Position numbers and translations under genes: made by a program
Source: Gyrodactylus bullatarudis
Taxonomy: Eukaryota; Platyhelminthes; Monogenea; Gyrodactylidea; Gyrodactylidae
DNA length: 59,248 nucleotides
NCBI GenBank assembly: GCA_012064415.1
Contig: SSNU01000868.1
Coordinates: 8,731 to 67,978, forward strand
Direction of reading: 5' to 3'
Shown here: positions 45,331 through 57,118 of the stretch, piece by piece
Position numbering within the stretch: position 1 is the first letter of the stretch
Layout of the letters: every line of letters starts with the position of its first letter
The notes under the pieces: model-generated
What the model was told of the DNA's origin: nothing
Database searches by the model: none
Seen by the model: the letters and a program-made list of their open reading frames with translations, nothing else

Positions 45331-46612
45331 AACATTATAAATTTTGACACGATTATTCAAGATTTCAAATTTGCCGTATTTTCCTTAAAAATTGATTTCT
45401 TCTAATTTTTTTTCTCCGAATCGTACTAGGTGTACTTTAAGTTTGTGATGAGTCAAAACGGTTTCCTGCATCATTTATTGAACATGATTCTGTAGGTATA
45501 TTTCATGAAAAATGTCACTCAAAAATAGATGAAATAATGGATCTAACTGATTGAGTGCCGATTAGTTTATAGATATAAATTTTAAATAGAATATTCAACC
45601 CCTATACTTTGCTTTAGTAGTTTATAAGGACCAACTATTTGTATAATCTGTATCTTCAAAGTATGTCTACTCTGGTAACCATCTGATTTTCTTTCAACTT
45701 AATCTGTAGATAAGGTACTTTCAAAGTTTTTTTTACCGTAAATGCTAAAGCTCACATGAGTGTGAACAGACCTTCAAACATCAGTTTATGAAGATTCAAA
45801 AGTTCACAAAAAACTCAGGTTTATTCTTCTATTTAAAGAATAGAACAGCTGTTCTAATCACCTATAGGCCATAAATAACGACCAATAAGAATCTATCATT
45901 CATCTAGAACAGTAGCCAATCTCAATTGAGACCTCATTGGAATCGTTAATTAATTATGAACTATTATTAATTATAATTAACGATTCGTATTATAATTTAT
46001 AATTAATCAGAGTGGCTTTAAATCAATAGATTCTTAAAAATATTTTTGATCTAGCATGATATCAGATCTTTGAAATTGCCGCTCAATTTTTCATTAGATT
46101 CTCACTGAGGAATCATTGGATTCTTTGATCTCCTAATTAAGTGATTTGATTTCTTTGTAGTAATTTGAAATAAGGGCATTGAATGGATGAAAATCTATTA
46201 TCCATAAGGTTGGGTAATCTTACATTGATTTAAAAATGAATAATTCAGTCTTCTTTCGAGTGGAATGAAATTGAAGATATATTTTATTATATCATTGAGA
46301 GGTTTTTTTTGTCAAAAATGTCAGCAAACTCTGTATTTAGACAACTATTCAGTATTTTATCTGGAATGATGAATGTTGAAACAAAACTAGGTCGACTACA
46401 TTATTGATTTTCTCTCTATAAAAATGAACTTTCTGATATTTTACATTGATTCCCTTGATAATATAGAGTTTTTAAAAATCATATTTTAAGTTGTAATTCA
46501 TTTCACAATCATAATCATCTCCAAGCAACTGATACAGATCATTATTCGTTTTTTTTTGTTAGATTTAATCTTAAGAATGAATACAGTGTAAAACCAAGAA
46601 TAGTGAAATTAG
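45331..46612. other. Intergenic with AT-rich hairpin
   Basis: A hairpin with 12-bp perfect arms (AATCGTTAATTA / TAATTAACGATT, 45941-45952 and 45974-45985) lies in very AT-rich sequence. No gene seen, apart from decayed coding-like pieces upstream of the family E remnant. Confidence 0.35.
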
Positions 46613-46805
46613 GGTTCTACAGATAGTTCAGATTCGGATCCTTCTGAAGAAATCCGATAGTCTTGTGAAATATTTTGTTTTTATTGAAAAATTGATTCAA
46701 GACTTTACAACAAGGCTAGAAAGAAATTTGATACCTTCCTCTTCGCAAGAACCATCTCTAAGGGTACCTAGGATCTTCTCTGGACCTATTTATTGTTCTT
46801 CAAGC
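46613..46805 (-). repeat. Dispersed repeat family F, copy 4
   Basis: Reverse complement matches 487-735: GGTCCAGAGAAGATCCTAGG, ACCCTTAGAGATGGTTCTTG, then a diverged middle and GGATCCGAATCTGAACTATC. The frame reads IGPEKILGTLRDGSCEEEGI before drifting. Confidence 0.6.
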
Positions 46806-48205
46806 TTCTATTGTCAATTTCTATACAAGTTAAAATGATGATAGGCTACCAGGTGGACAGCTTGCCAACATATTATAAAATTAAAAAAGTAGGATTTCTT
46901 TACAATGAAATAAGTCTGAACTTATTTTATTATTATTTTTTGTTCAAACCTAAAGTCAAAATATGACGATTCGGAAATTTTCGGATTCTAAAGGACCCTA
47001 TTCGATGGTATTTAACGTAAATTCATATCCTCATATTCTCAATTAACTTATGTTGAGTAGTGATAACATGTAAGGAGGGTCTATAGAGGGTCTAATTAGT
47101 AAGCTAAACTATGTTTCCGTTGACGATGAACTCATTTCATTTTCCAATCGAATTTGGAATTAACCAAACTTCAAATAGGCATAACTCTCTTATTTGTTGA
47201 GAGAGAACGCTAATTCTTTTTGTATCATATTTTCTTAATTTTCCAAATATAGCCTAAATCAATCTCTCAATTTTTTTATTTTTATCGATAATTCATTCTT
47301 TAAAATTATAAATCACATAAATTTCTGCTATAACACGTTTTTCGAAAAATTTCGTAAAAACATTCTTTACCTGACACAGGAATCAAATGACATATAGATG
47401 AAAAGCTCTCATTCATTCAAAATCATTTTGATCTTTCAATTACACTGAAACCAACAAAATTTTTCAAGTTTTAAAAGGTGAGAAATCAGTATAGATTTAA
47501 ATTCGTAAAACGGGTGTGGTTTGTTCCAAAAAATAAAAGTTATTTTGGAATGATAGCTACGAAATAAATCAATGCATTTCATTTTTCATGATTGAATTAT
47601 TTTAGTTAGAATGTCTAATCCAATAGAAATGCACCAATTAAAATTCAGTATTGATTATAATATGTATAATTATACATATAATCAATTCATATTTAAATTC
47701 TTGTTGACTTGCTTGGGATGCTTTAATTTATCGTTTATCGAATTAACGAATTCTTTCAGAGGATAAAAAACCATCAATCAGCAAAATGTTACAGAATATC
47801 AAAGGGTGAGGTTTGACAGTGTTAAAAACAAGTACAATTGAATTCGTAATGAGTTTTATTGATTAAAAACAAAATTTTATTTAATTTGAATCCATCTGTT
47901 TTCCATTGTTCATTAATTTGTGCCTTGCGTGTTATCTCTTTATTTCAATTTCTTCCAGCAATGTTTACTTGGCCCAAAAGAAGGAGAAATTTTATCTAAA
48001 ATATATTTGCACTGAAAGAATAAATAATTCACAGGTCAAGTGTTTTTTTTATTTTCTCAACAAAGAAGGCTATTTGATACTAAAAATATCAAAATAAATC
48101 TATCGATTTTTCTAGTTTATTCAGAAACAAAAAGACTTTATTCAAATTTGATCAATAAGTATGTAGTTATTAAGTGAGAATGATGAAATCTGTATACTCA
48201 ATATA
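46806..48205. other. Intergenic with a 35-bp AT palindrome
   Basis: At 47651-47685 the perfect core ATGTATAATTATACAT is flanked by TTGATTAT and ATAATCAA, giving a cruciform-prone palindrome with a small bulge. No gene is supported. Confidence 0.35.
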
Positions 48206-49713
48206 GTGGTCGACAAAATAAAAGTTTTCACTCAAAAATCCCATTTTCTCAGCTATCTAGTATGCTAGAAAGATGTAACACACAACAGTCGAAAGAGAAA
48301 AAAATTTACTATTAGATCATATTAAAAGTTATATTAACAATGTATTCATAAATTAAAAAATACAAATTTACGTTTTTTCATTCATATGTAAAACGACAAA
48401 ATAAAGTTTTCAGTTATTCATAAGGCTATTTCTGATCTTGATAAACTTTCATATAGCTAAAAAGAAAATTTCTTTCTTTTGAACTTCGAAATTTTCGATT
48501 ATCCATATTCTATAAACGATTGGAAATTGATCTTACCTGATAGGAAGAGAAATTCAAAACTCTCTGTATTGCAGAAGGAACGATCTATCGGGCTTAAACA
48601 GGACGGTTCCAAAAATCGTAGTATCCCTAAAACTCCCATTTTTTCTTCTACTTCAATATGCAACTTGTTAAATACGAAAGTATTAGAAAAATTCAAAGAA
48701 AGAAGGGGGAGAAAGGCAATCCTACAAGTTGCCTCAAAAGTAAAATTAGATACGCAGCTGTAGGAAACTAAAGAATTGCTCTTCAAATAAAAAAGCTATT
48801 GTACGTACTATTAAACGTTACCTAAAATTAAGTGTTAAATTATCTTGTGGAAAGGCTCATAATATTCCCGATCTAAATTCTGACGATAAGTTTGCAAGAA
48901 AAAATTGGGCTGCAGTTAAGATTGCCAAGACCATTGATTTGAAAAAAATAATATTTTTATATGAAAAGAAATTCAATTTGGATGAACCTGATGGTTTAAA
49001 TATCTCTTGGATTGATAGAAATCTTCCGAAACCAACCAGTGTTAAACATGGCTTTGGAGGTGGCAGTGTTATGGTCTGAGGAATTATCTCAAATAAAGGA
49101 ACTTAAAATTTAATTATTGTAAATGAGAAGCTGGATTCAGTTTCATATCGGAATTTATTAAAATACCAATTAACTATTAAAGAGTTGATCAAAAAACACG
49201 GATCTTGTATTTTAGCGAGACAATGCACCTTGTCATATATCTAGATCGCCATTGAGTTGGTTTAATGAGCAAGAAGTTTAATTATTATCTTAGCCTGTAA
49301 AAAGTCCTCATTTGAACCCCATAGAAAATCTTTTAGAAATTCTAGCGCAAGAAGTTTATGCCAACGGGGACCAATATTTTATAGGGACTGAATAAGTCAT
49401 ATCAAATTTAATCGAGGGGAATTTAATAGTAATTGAATCAATAAGGAATCTGTATAAGCTTATGATGAAAAGATGTTTAAATGTTGTTTTGTGCGAAGGC
49501 AATTTCACTAAATGGATCTGAGAACTTTATTTTGTCGTTTTACGTATGAATGAAAAAACGTAAATTTGTATTTTTTAATTTATGAATACATTGTTAATAT
49601 AACTTTTAATATGATCTAATAGTAAATTTTTTTCTCTTTCGACTGTTGTGTGTTACATCTTTCTAGCTGAGAAAATGGGATTTTTGAGTGAAAACTTTTA
49701 TTTTGTCGACCAC
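48206..49713 (+). mobile_element. Tc1-type DNA transposon, inactive, long IR/DR-type ends
   Basis: TA dinucleotides flank a 1508-bp element whose ends start GTGGTCGACAAAATAAAAG. The inverted repeats are long (48206-48413 and 49518-49713) and nearly identical, differing by an 11-12-bp insertion in the left copy and a few substitutions. Each repeat carries an outer motif (CGACAAAATAAAAGTTTTCA) and a similar inner one (ACGACAAAATAAAGTTTTCA), the IR/DR arrangement known from Tc1-like elements such as Sleeping Beauty. The transposase between them is broken. Confidence 0.88.
48530..49520 (+). pseudogene. Tc1/Tc3-like transposase, decayed
   Basis: Pieces of a DDE transposase occur in order but in shifting frames: an N-terminal helix-turn-helix part (SVLQKERSIGLKQDGSKNRS), then FARKNWAAVKIA, then KKFNLDEPDG, FGGGSVMV, RDNAPCHIS and LNPIENLLEILAQEVYANG. 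The first catalytic aspartate, expected in SDE, is replaced (LYEKKFN). The second aspartate (RDN) and the glutamate (PIEN) positions are still readable. A TGA stands in place of the tryptophan in MVWG, and several frameshifts and stops are present. The protein cannot be functional. The closest type is Tc1/Tc3, DD34E-like. Confidence 0.85.
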
Positions 49714-50995
49714 TATATATCAGAAAGGAAAGTTGCTGATACGATTTATCAAAGCTAATAGAATATGCGTAATTCGTTTTAATCCTCAAATAAATTTTTT
49801 TGTTCCATGATAGAATCTGAAATCTTCAATAAATACATTATTGAAAGCAGACTTAATTGAAGCTTCTTCTGGCTTTTAGATGAAATAATGAAAATTCATT
49901 CCTATCGATCTTTTCATAAATATTTCTGATATTTTTAGCGTATGATACGTTAAACATGAAAATATTAGCAGAGTTATTTGGTTTGAGAGGTCAAACATAA
50001 ATTATGATAGAATAATGAAAATTGATAGTACATTTTTCATGTTTTGCCAGCATAAATTCAGACTATTGATTTTATTCAATGTAGAAAGTCAGAGCGTTAG
50101 GAAATAAATTGAAAATTCCTCATCTCTAACAGTTCAAACTGTTCAAGCTAGGTGTAATAAAGTTGAAAATTTAAATGAAGAGATAAAGATTTTCGAGAAA
50201 ACTTTTTGTTAGTTTTGCGATTTTGGATAATTTAGGTCCTTCATTGTAGACTTCTCACAAGGTTAATTAGAATCAAGAAAAGAAACTACGCTTCGTGAAT
50301 TCTCTCTGCAAAGTAAAATAACGATCCGAAATTATTCAAAAAAATTATCAAGTCAAAAAAGATTTGTACTGAAAGGTTTAGATAATGTGAATGTACTCAG
50401 AATTAATTTGTGAGTCAAAAACTGTCTAATTTTTAAAGATTTTTCCCTCAATAAAGCATTCATTAAATAAATTTCGTCAGTGACAATGAAACAATTTGCC
50501 AAAATTAACACTTGAAAGTATCAATAACATGTGATGGAGAACGTTAAAGCTTTGAATGATTAAATTAATTTTAGTAATAAATAGAGTCATAAATGCAGTC
50601 ATAAAAATAGGGCGTAAAAAATCAAGTTTTTGTTGTCACATTCAGAGTTTGATTTAAATGTTTGTGTTTCTGTAAAAAAAAAGAATCCAAAGTTTCTCAT
50701 TGATTTTCTAGTCTATTCTTATGATTGGTATTCTCCTTAACTATGAATCAATGGAATTTTGCATTTCTTTTCGGAATACATGACAAGATGATTCACTTAA
50801 ATTCCTTATTGATGGGTATCATTTGAATCAATCAGATTTTCTCCCTAACTAAAGCTAGTCAATATGGGCCAAAATTAAAAATTAGTAAAAACAATTTTCA
50901 AATCTAAAGCAAGTTGAATGGGATTTTGAGAATAATCCCATCATCCTGTGAAGATTGAATTTTTTGATAATTTTACCTACTCGAAAATCGATCCG
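49714..50995. other. Intergenic, nothing recognised
   Basis: No gene or family match that I can support beyond a lone AAAGCTAGTCAATATGGG near 50862 resembling a family D head. Confidence 0.3.
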
Positions 50996-51265
50996 TCTTA
51001 CGATGAAAATCGGGTTTCTTGTCCTATTGTGGTCCCAGAACTTTTGATCACTAAAATCTCACTTTGAAATCGACAAAATTTTTTAATTCCAAGTCCAAAA
51101 AAAGGGGGAATTTACCACTACGAGTTTTGAAATAACCCATAAAATCCATAAAAATTAATTTTTTCAAATTTTCGAAGTGAAAGTCGGCAAACTCAAATTT
51201 GATTTGAAAAAATTGAAAATTTTCTAAAAATTATAAGTTCCCATCTTCATATTAATCAGGTGTAG
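50996..51265 (-). repeat. Dispersed repeat family D, minus copy
   Basis: Reverse complement begins ACACCTGATTAATATGAAGA then TGGGAACTTATAATTTTTAG. It continues through a family-like interior to a TGATCAAAAGTTCTGGGACC end. Confidence 0.45.
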
Positions 51266-51355
51266 GAAATTTTATCCTACTTCTTGTAATTAAAGTGAAA
51301 AAATGTGAACTTGAATCACCCTATCATCGTTAGAGAGACGAATTTTGATTTTTAA

Positions 51356-51850
51356 CCCTTAATGTCCCAGAGAATTTTTTTTCATGACTCGCATTCCATC
51401 TTTTGACTATCATATGGTTTGTGAACACGCTGATTACGAATCTACAGTTGTTTCAACGCAATTATTTTTGGTTCAAAAGTTATCGATTAAAAATTAGGTC
51501 TTTTTTTGATCCCAAAAACAGGTTATCTTTGTAGCTTCACCAGATAGAGTTCAGGCAATTGCATATTTGAATTCTACAGGCATGATTCCTCGATAAAAGT
51601 TATCTTACTTTTTACCTATGACCTTGGGAAGTAGGTATTCAAAAAAACGTTTTAAACAAAAAATAATTTTTTGAAAAAAATCAACTCTCTTTAAATTAGA
51701 ATAGCTCGAGTTTGACAAATGATAGAGCCAAGATCTTTACGTATTCCAGGAGATTGATAAATTTCCTATCGAATGAGTGGTAAACGAAGTATTTTCTGAC
51801 GCCTAGATGAATAATAATGAGTTGCTTAAGTACCTTCAAAGGCACAGAAA
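51356..51850 (+). repeat. TTAA-type family B, well-preserved left end
   Basis: Preceded by TTAA (51352-51355), it starts CCCTTAATGTCCCAGAGAAT and runs through TCATGACTCGCATTC, GAATCTACAGTTGTTTC, GAATTCTACAGGCATGATTC and CCAGGAGATTGATAAATTTC to TGAATAATAATGAGTTGCTT. The right terminus is worn and lacks GGGTTAA. The copy at 56663 is nearly identical across most of it. Confidence 0.65.
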
Positions 51851-52394
51851 GAAATATAGATTAAAAGCAAGAATGACACTGAGATTAATTAAAGAAGAAG
51901 ATGAACGAAGCAAAATTGATATGGTTCACAATTCACACATGGAAGAAGTACGATAGAGAGTTTGATATGAAGGAGGAAACTTTGCCTAGAAAATTCTCTT
52001 TCTACCTCTTTCTACAAATTACACTCCATAGGCATTTCTACATTTTTCTTCCTACTATACACTGCTTCTGTATGCCATATAAGAAATAATAGCCCTGTAC
52101 ACAGTATCTTTAACATTCATATTGTACGCTACTGCTTACACATTCATTTTTGCTTGCTAGCAAGTCTTATATTTGTCAGCATTATTTTTTTCTTTCAATA
52201 AGAAGAGAAAAGTTTATCACTCTACACTGATATACATAAAAAATGTAACGTAAAATATTTATTTTATTGCGATAAATTACAATAATATAAATGTATAAAT
52301 AAATTTGATGTTGATAACTATAGATAGATTTTTTATTCTACCTTCAATGATCTCTTTTTACTGGCTTATTTCAATCACGTATCATTTTAACAAA
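51851..52394. other. Intergenic, nothing recognised
   Basis: A 62-codon frame at 51901-52089 has no recognisable feature. Confidence 0.25.
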
Positions 52395-52490
52395 ACATTA
52401 TTATTCATTCAAGGCTTAGGAAATACTTGGTTCACCATCCATTCAATAGAGAATCTATTAATCTCCTGGAATTACCATAAAATCATGGAA
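52395..52490 (-). repeat. Family B fragment
   Basis: Reads TTATTATTCATTCAAGGCTT, then AATCTATTAATCTCCTGGAA, matching the reverse complement of 56990-57080 and of 51740-51830. The apparent peptide similarity between this region and 57.0 kb is only this shared repeat. Confidence 0.5.
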
Positions 52491-52579
52491 TGTTGTGAAG
52501 TTTTTGTTTAAAACGTATTTTTGAAAACTCACTTTTCAAGTTCATTGATTGGTAGTAGATAACTATGATGTGGTGATTA

Positions 52580-52999
52580 ATAATCACTCTATGTAGCTTT
52601 TAAGTCCAACCGGATCTTCACTGAAATATAGATTCTTCAATCTGATGTAGAAATGTAAAGTACCAGTGATAATGTTGACAATGCTTTTCTCTTGTATGAG
52701 AGACTCGTCAATCATGATAAATACATCCTTTTTTTAATAATGTCAAGGATTCTCTCGAGCTCTTCTTTTTGAACATCCTTCGCAATTCTCCTTGCTGTTG
52801 CTTCTGATGGATGGATGAAAGGATGCTTCATATCCACAAAGAGCTTCTTGAGATCAGGATCCTGAAGTTTATATAGTGGTATATCACAGGTCAGAAAAGT
52901 CTTAACAAGAGAGTAATTGAATTTATCTTCTGATTTATCAAAAGTTGTTTGCGTTATAGTACGATTCAGTCGAGAGAAGCTTATACGATGGGCCACCAT
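52580..52999 (-). pseudogene. hAT/CGGBP1-like transposase remnant
   Basis: From ATG at 52999 a 95-residue frame includes TFLTCDIPLYKLQDPDLKKL and HPSEATARRIAKD. This is the pattern seen after the BED finger in hAT transposases and in CGGBP1-like proteins: a 'DIPL-KL' core, then PS..T-R. It stops after KKRMYLS. A one-base shift resumes MIDESLIQEKSIVNIITGTL, which matches the family's DES(T/L)...IVNI.G.L catalytic-aspartate region. The BED finger and everything downstream are missing. Thus a frameshifted, truncated relic and not a domesticated gene. It might relate to the hAT miniature elements at 4480 and 13665, which is unproven. Confidence 0.5.
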
Positions 53000-55900
53000 A
53001 TTATTAACAATAATGAATTATGATAATTTATATTTCGTAAGTCTTCATTCTGTTGAGGTAAATATTATGACTTACGAAAAAAATATACCAAAAATATGAC
53101 TTATCGACGTAAAGCATACTATATGACTTATATGACTTAAAAAACCCGTCAAATTTTAAAATATCGTTTCTTGAATACTATGACTATATTCAGAATTCTC
53201 AGTATATTAACATATCAAAATATTCAAAAATATGATTTGAGTTGCCCTGGTGATTATACGTTTAGAATTGCAATATGCAATCGCATGATAGCCTATTTTT
53301 GGATTAAAATAATGATGTTGCAATAACTGTAGATCCGTAATCAGCGTATTAACAAAAGATTGAAAGCCAAAAATTCTTTGGGTATTCTTTAGAATTTCTC
53401 TTTGGTTTCTTGACACTAATCAGGATTAAACTTTCCATTGTATATATGAAGTTAACGAGACGTGTCCAATGTCAACTTGAAAGAGTGAAGAATCGGACTA
53501 GAGTCGAAGGCATCAAGATCCCACTTGCAAAATCAACAATAACTCAATCTTTTGATTACAATTTGATTAAACTGAAAAATATTACTCTGAATAAAATGTG
53601 TAGATTTCTATTGAACATTGATTTGATAAATAGTTTTAATTTTCTGCTAGAGAATTTCTACATCGAAATCTTCATTTGTCAAACACGGGAGATCAAAAAG
53701 AAATTCGATAGTTTTAGTTCAATTCAGAGGTGACTAATGGGTTTAATAAGTTTATCATACTAGACATTCAAATTTCTCTTGAGAAATCTGAATCACATTT
53801 GGCTCATTTATCATGACTCATGATTCATGAGATTAATTCGAAAAATAACATTGCAATTCATCTCAAGTTGAGAACTTTTAAAAACAATTTTCGGAAAATT
53901 CTCAGACACCTACATAATTAATTAAAGATTCTTTGAAATCTAAAGAGTCTATGTGAGAAATTCGCCTTAGATTATTAAACCATTTCCTAGGGGTGATGTC
54001 AATATGACAAAGTTTTAAGAAATTGCCTTTTATCAACGAAAATAAATCGTAATTTTTCCCAAGAGAATCCATGGTATTTTCATTTGATCTCCATGGTTGA
54101 CTTGAACAAATAAATTACTTTGGACAATAAAATTCATTCAATCTATCCATAATACCCACAGGACTTCCTCAAAACCTATGTGTGCTTTATAGCAGTAGAA
54201 TTTAGAATTTCTGCTAGCATATGAAATTTGCAGAATTTGATCTGAGTATTCGATATGGAGTCCAACTGCTGTGTCCAGATCATGATTACTGCTTGAAAAT
54301 CTACGGAATTCTAATACGTCTTATAAATATTTGATGTTGACGATGTCCAATGAAACTTAAAGTTCAGAGAATATAGCTTAGACTCGTAATTTGGGTTCTA
54401 TTTTCTTAAATATATGTCATAATGAAGATTTCTTGAAATTTAGATCATATCGCCTACTTTTACGAATTGAAGAAAAGAGTTTTGTAAAACCGGCTGTATT
54501 GCCCTTACATGTTTTCATGATCCATCTTTTCTGAAAGATCTTTGAATTATCGAAATTCATTTGATGTTCAAAATCCTATTGGAATTTTTGATATAATAAC
54601 AAATCAATTGGGTTTAGCTTTTGATCTATTCCGATTTGCATGAATTGATTTGATTTCAGCATACTCAATAGAATTTGAAATATAGTGTTACTGTAAATTG
54701 GTTATATCCTGTCATGAAGGGATGCTTTATATCCCCTTTGAAGGATATATTCCTTTCTGTATAAATGAGCGAGATTTCTTTTTCCGCAATTGAGAATTTT
54801 CCCAAAGAGTAAAGAAATGCTCCCACAGGAAAGAATGAGTAATTCATTTCATTTCAGAATACATTCTATACTCATATACATTGTATATATTCTGTATGTA
54901 TAAGTATAAAAATAGATTCATATATTATTATAATTGGCATCGAGACCAAATAGGTATTTATATATAGGAATAAAACATCATCTTGCATCTTTGTTTCAAG
55001 GCAGTACTGACTATGAGATTATTAATCTCTTGTAGGAATAATATTATATCAAAATAGTCCAAGAGATTAACAGCCACAGAAGAGATTTCCTTTGAGCAAA
55101 CGATTCTCGAGTAGCAAACTACTCTGATTTAGAGAAATTAAATATGGAAACTGTTGAATTATAATAAAGCAAAAGTTGAAGAATTCCAAGAGTCTTTGGA
55201 ATCCATATCATGATATCTACATTTTAAAGTGTGGAGAAAAAAATGGATTTTAGCGGCAAACTGAAATTTGAAAAATGACCAGATTTTTCTTAAAAATTTA
55301 TATTTTTCTGGATTCCAAAAACTCTTTAAAAACATACTTGAAATCTTAATGAAAATTGATATATTTCTGACATCATTTCTACATTAGAAACATAAAATTA
55401 AAATTTCAATCGTGTTTTTAAAGAGAAGTATTTCTTCAGGCAACGATTTGCTTGCCATTCGATTGACCATGCTATCGGCATTACAAAACCTGCTGAAAGA
55501 AGACAACTATATTGTTGCATTTCATGATTATTATTACTATAAAGTAGAGTAGTTAACAGATTCTTATTAGGCGTGCCAATTCGAGCCTGAAAAAATAAAC
55601 TCAAGAAAGTAACGATTCGCTTGCTATCAGTGACTATCTTCTAGTTTATATCACCATATGAAATCAATTTTATTGCTTCAATAGTGTCGTATTTCTTAAA
55701 CATATTATTATTATTACTATATAGTAGAGTAGTAAAAATTTCCAGTGGGCATGCTAGAAGAAAACTTGAAGAGTTTTATTTTACGCCTATTTCACACTTT
55801 TTTTCATGTAGAATCTACAATGTAGTAAGAATAAATCATAAACAATATAAATATGGAAAATTCTTTCCTTTATATGATACGGATAAATCGAATATTCCCA

Positions 55901-56662
55901 GATGAATATGTTCTTTAAGAAATTCAGTGTCAACTCACTTCTGAAAGACCATCCTTTCTAGGAATTTTAAGAAAGATTCTTTAGTTTTTATTTATCAGTC
56001 CCTGAAAAGGAGATACAGTTGACTATCTCATGTTGGAATGGTTCGATCGGACTTTGAAATGAACCGTTTCTTTCGTAATACAGAAGAAGAAGAACTACGA
56101 AAAGAGAGAAGAAAAATAATAAGAAAGTTTGTTATTGAATACATGGGTGTGTCAATTGTTTGGACGCTAATGGTACACAGAAAAAAAACAGATTTTCTTG
56201 TACTCTGCACGTAAGATATTTTCAAGTTTCTTACTAAAAGCACATATAAGAGAATAAAAGTGCAAATTTCATTCTTTTTTTATGTACACATTTGATTTGA
56301 TACATTCCGAGAGAGTGTGAAACATGTTCAACTCGAATCTCTGTTTTAATTAACTTACAAAACAAATCCAAAAATACTGTATTCTCTTCACGGGAGAAGT
56401 TTCTCTAGAGACTGTTTTAATCAATACAGCTTATCGGTTGTTAAATTCATTTCAATCGATAAACAATCATAGTTGTAAAATTTTGAGAAATTTTTTGCAA
56501 TATTAACTTCCTTGTCTATTTGTGAACATGGAACACCTTTAATCAACAAAAAAGTCATAATCTATCCAATTTTTTCGAAAAATATTTATTCTTAAATCGG
56601 TAAAATTGTACATTTTGAATTTTTTTCAAAAAAAATTCAGAAGTTTCGAGGATAATGAAGAA
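53000..56662. other. Intergenic with weak open frames
   Basis: 53067-53140 has four TATGACTTA repeats. The plus frame 53446-53733 (MKLTRRVQCQLERVKNRTRV...) of 95 codons and minus frame 53416-53207 (ending in ILIC) have mildly gene-like composition but no recognised domain. 56580-56640 is a worn relative of the 6721 hairpin arm. Nothing else supported. Confidence 0.25.
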
Positions 56663-57118
56663 TTAATGTCCCAGAGAATTTTTGTCATGACTCGCATTCG
56701 ATCTTTTGTCTATCCTATGGTTTGTGAATACGCTGATTACGAATCTACAGAATGGGTCATTTTTTGATCCAAAAACAGGTTATCTTTGTAGCTTCACCAG
56801 ATAGAGTTCAGGCAATTGCATATTTGAATTCTACAGGCATGATTCCTCGATAAAAGTTATCTTACTTTTTACCTATGACCTTGGGAAGTAGGTTTTCAAA
56901 AAAACGTTTTAAACAAAAAATAATTTTTTGAAAAAAATCAGCTCTCTTTAAATTAGTATAGAACGAGTTTGACGAATGATAGAGCCAAATTCTTTGCGTA
57001 TTCCAGGAGATTAATAAATTTCCTATCGAATGGGTGGTAATCGAGGTATTTTCTGAGGCTTGAATGAATAATAATGAGTTGATAAAATGACGTGTGATAG
57101 AACTATCACTGTTAAGGG
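56663..57118 (+). repeat. TTAA-type family B, intact right end
   Basis: Begins TTAATGTCCCAGAGAATTTT (the outer CCC is lost) and ends ATCACTGTTAAGGG followed by TTAA (57119-57122). It lacks about 60 bp after GAATCTACAG present at 51430-51500. Otherwise it is close to the 51356 copy. Right after the TTAA comes a family A/D-like head (TTGATATGAAGATGAAAA). Confidence 0.65.

Noticed and set aside
48479..48786. Overlapping plus and minus frames of about 95 codons
   Set aside because: The plus frame is the N-terminal piece of the dead Tc1 transposase; the minus frame is its shadow.
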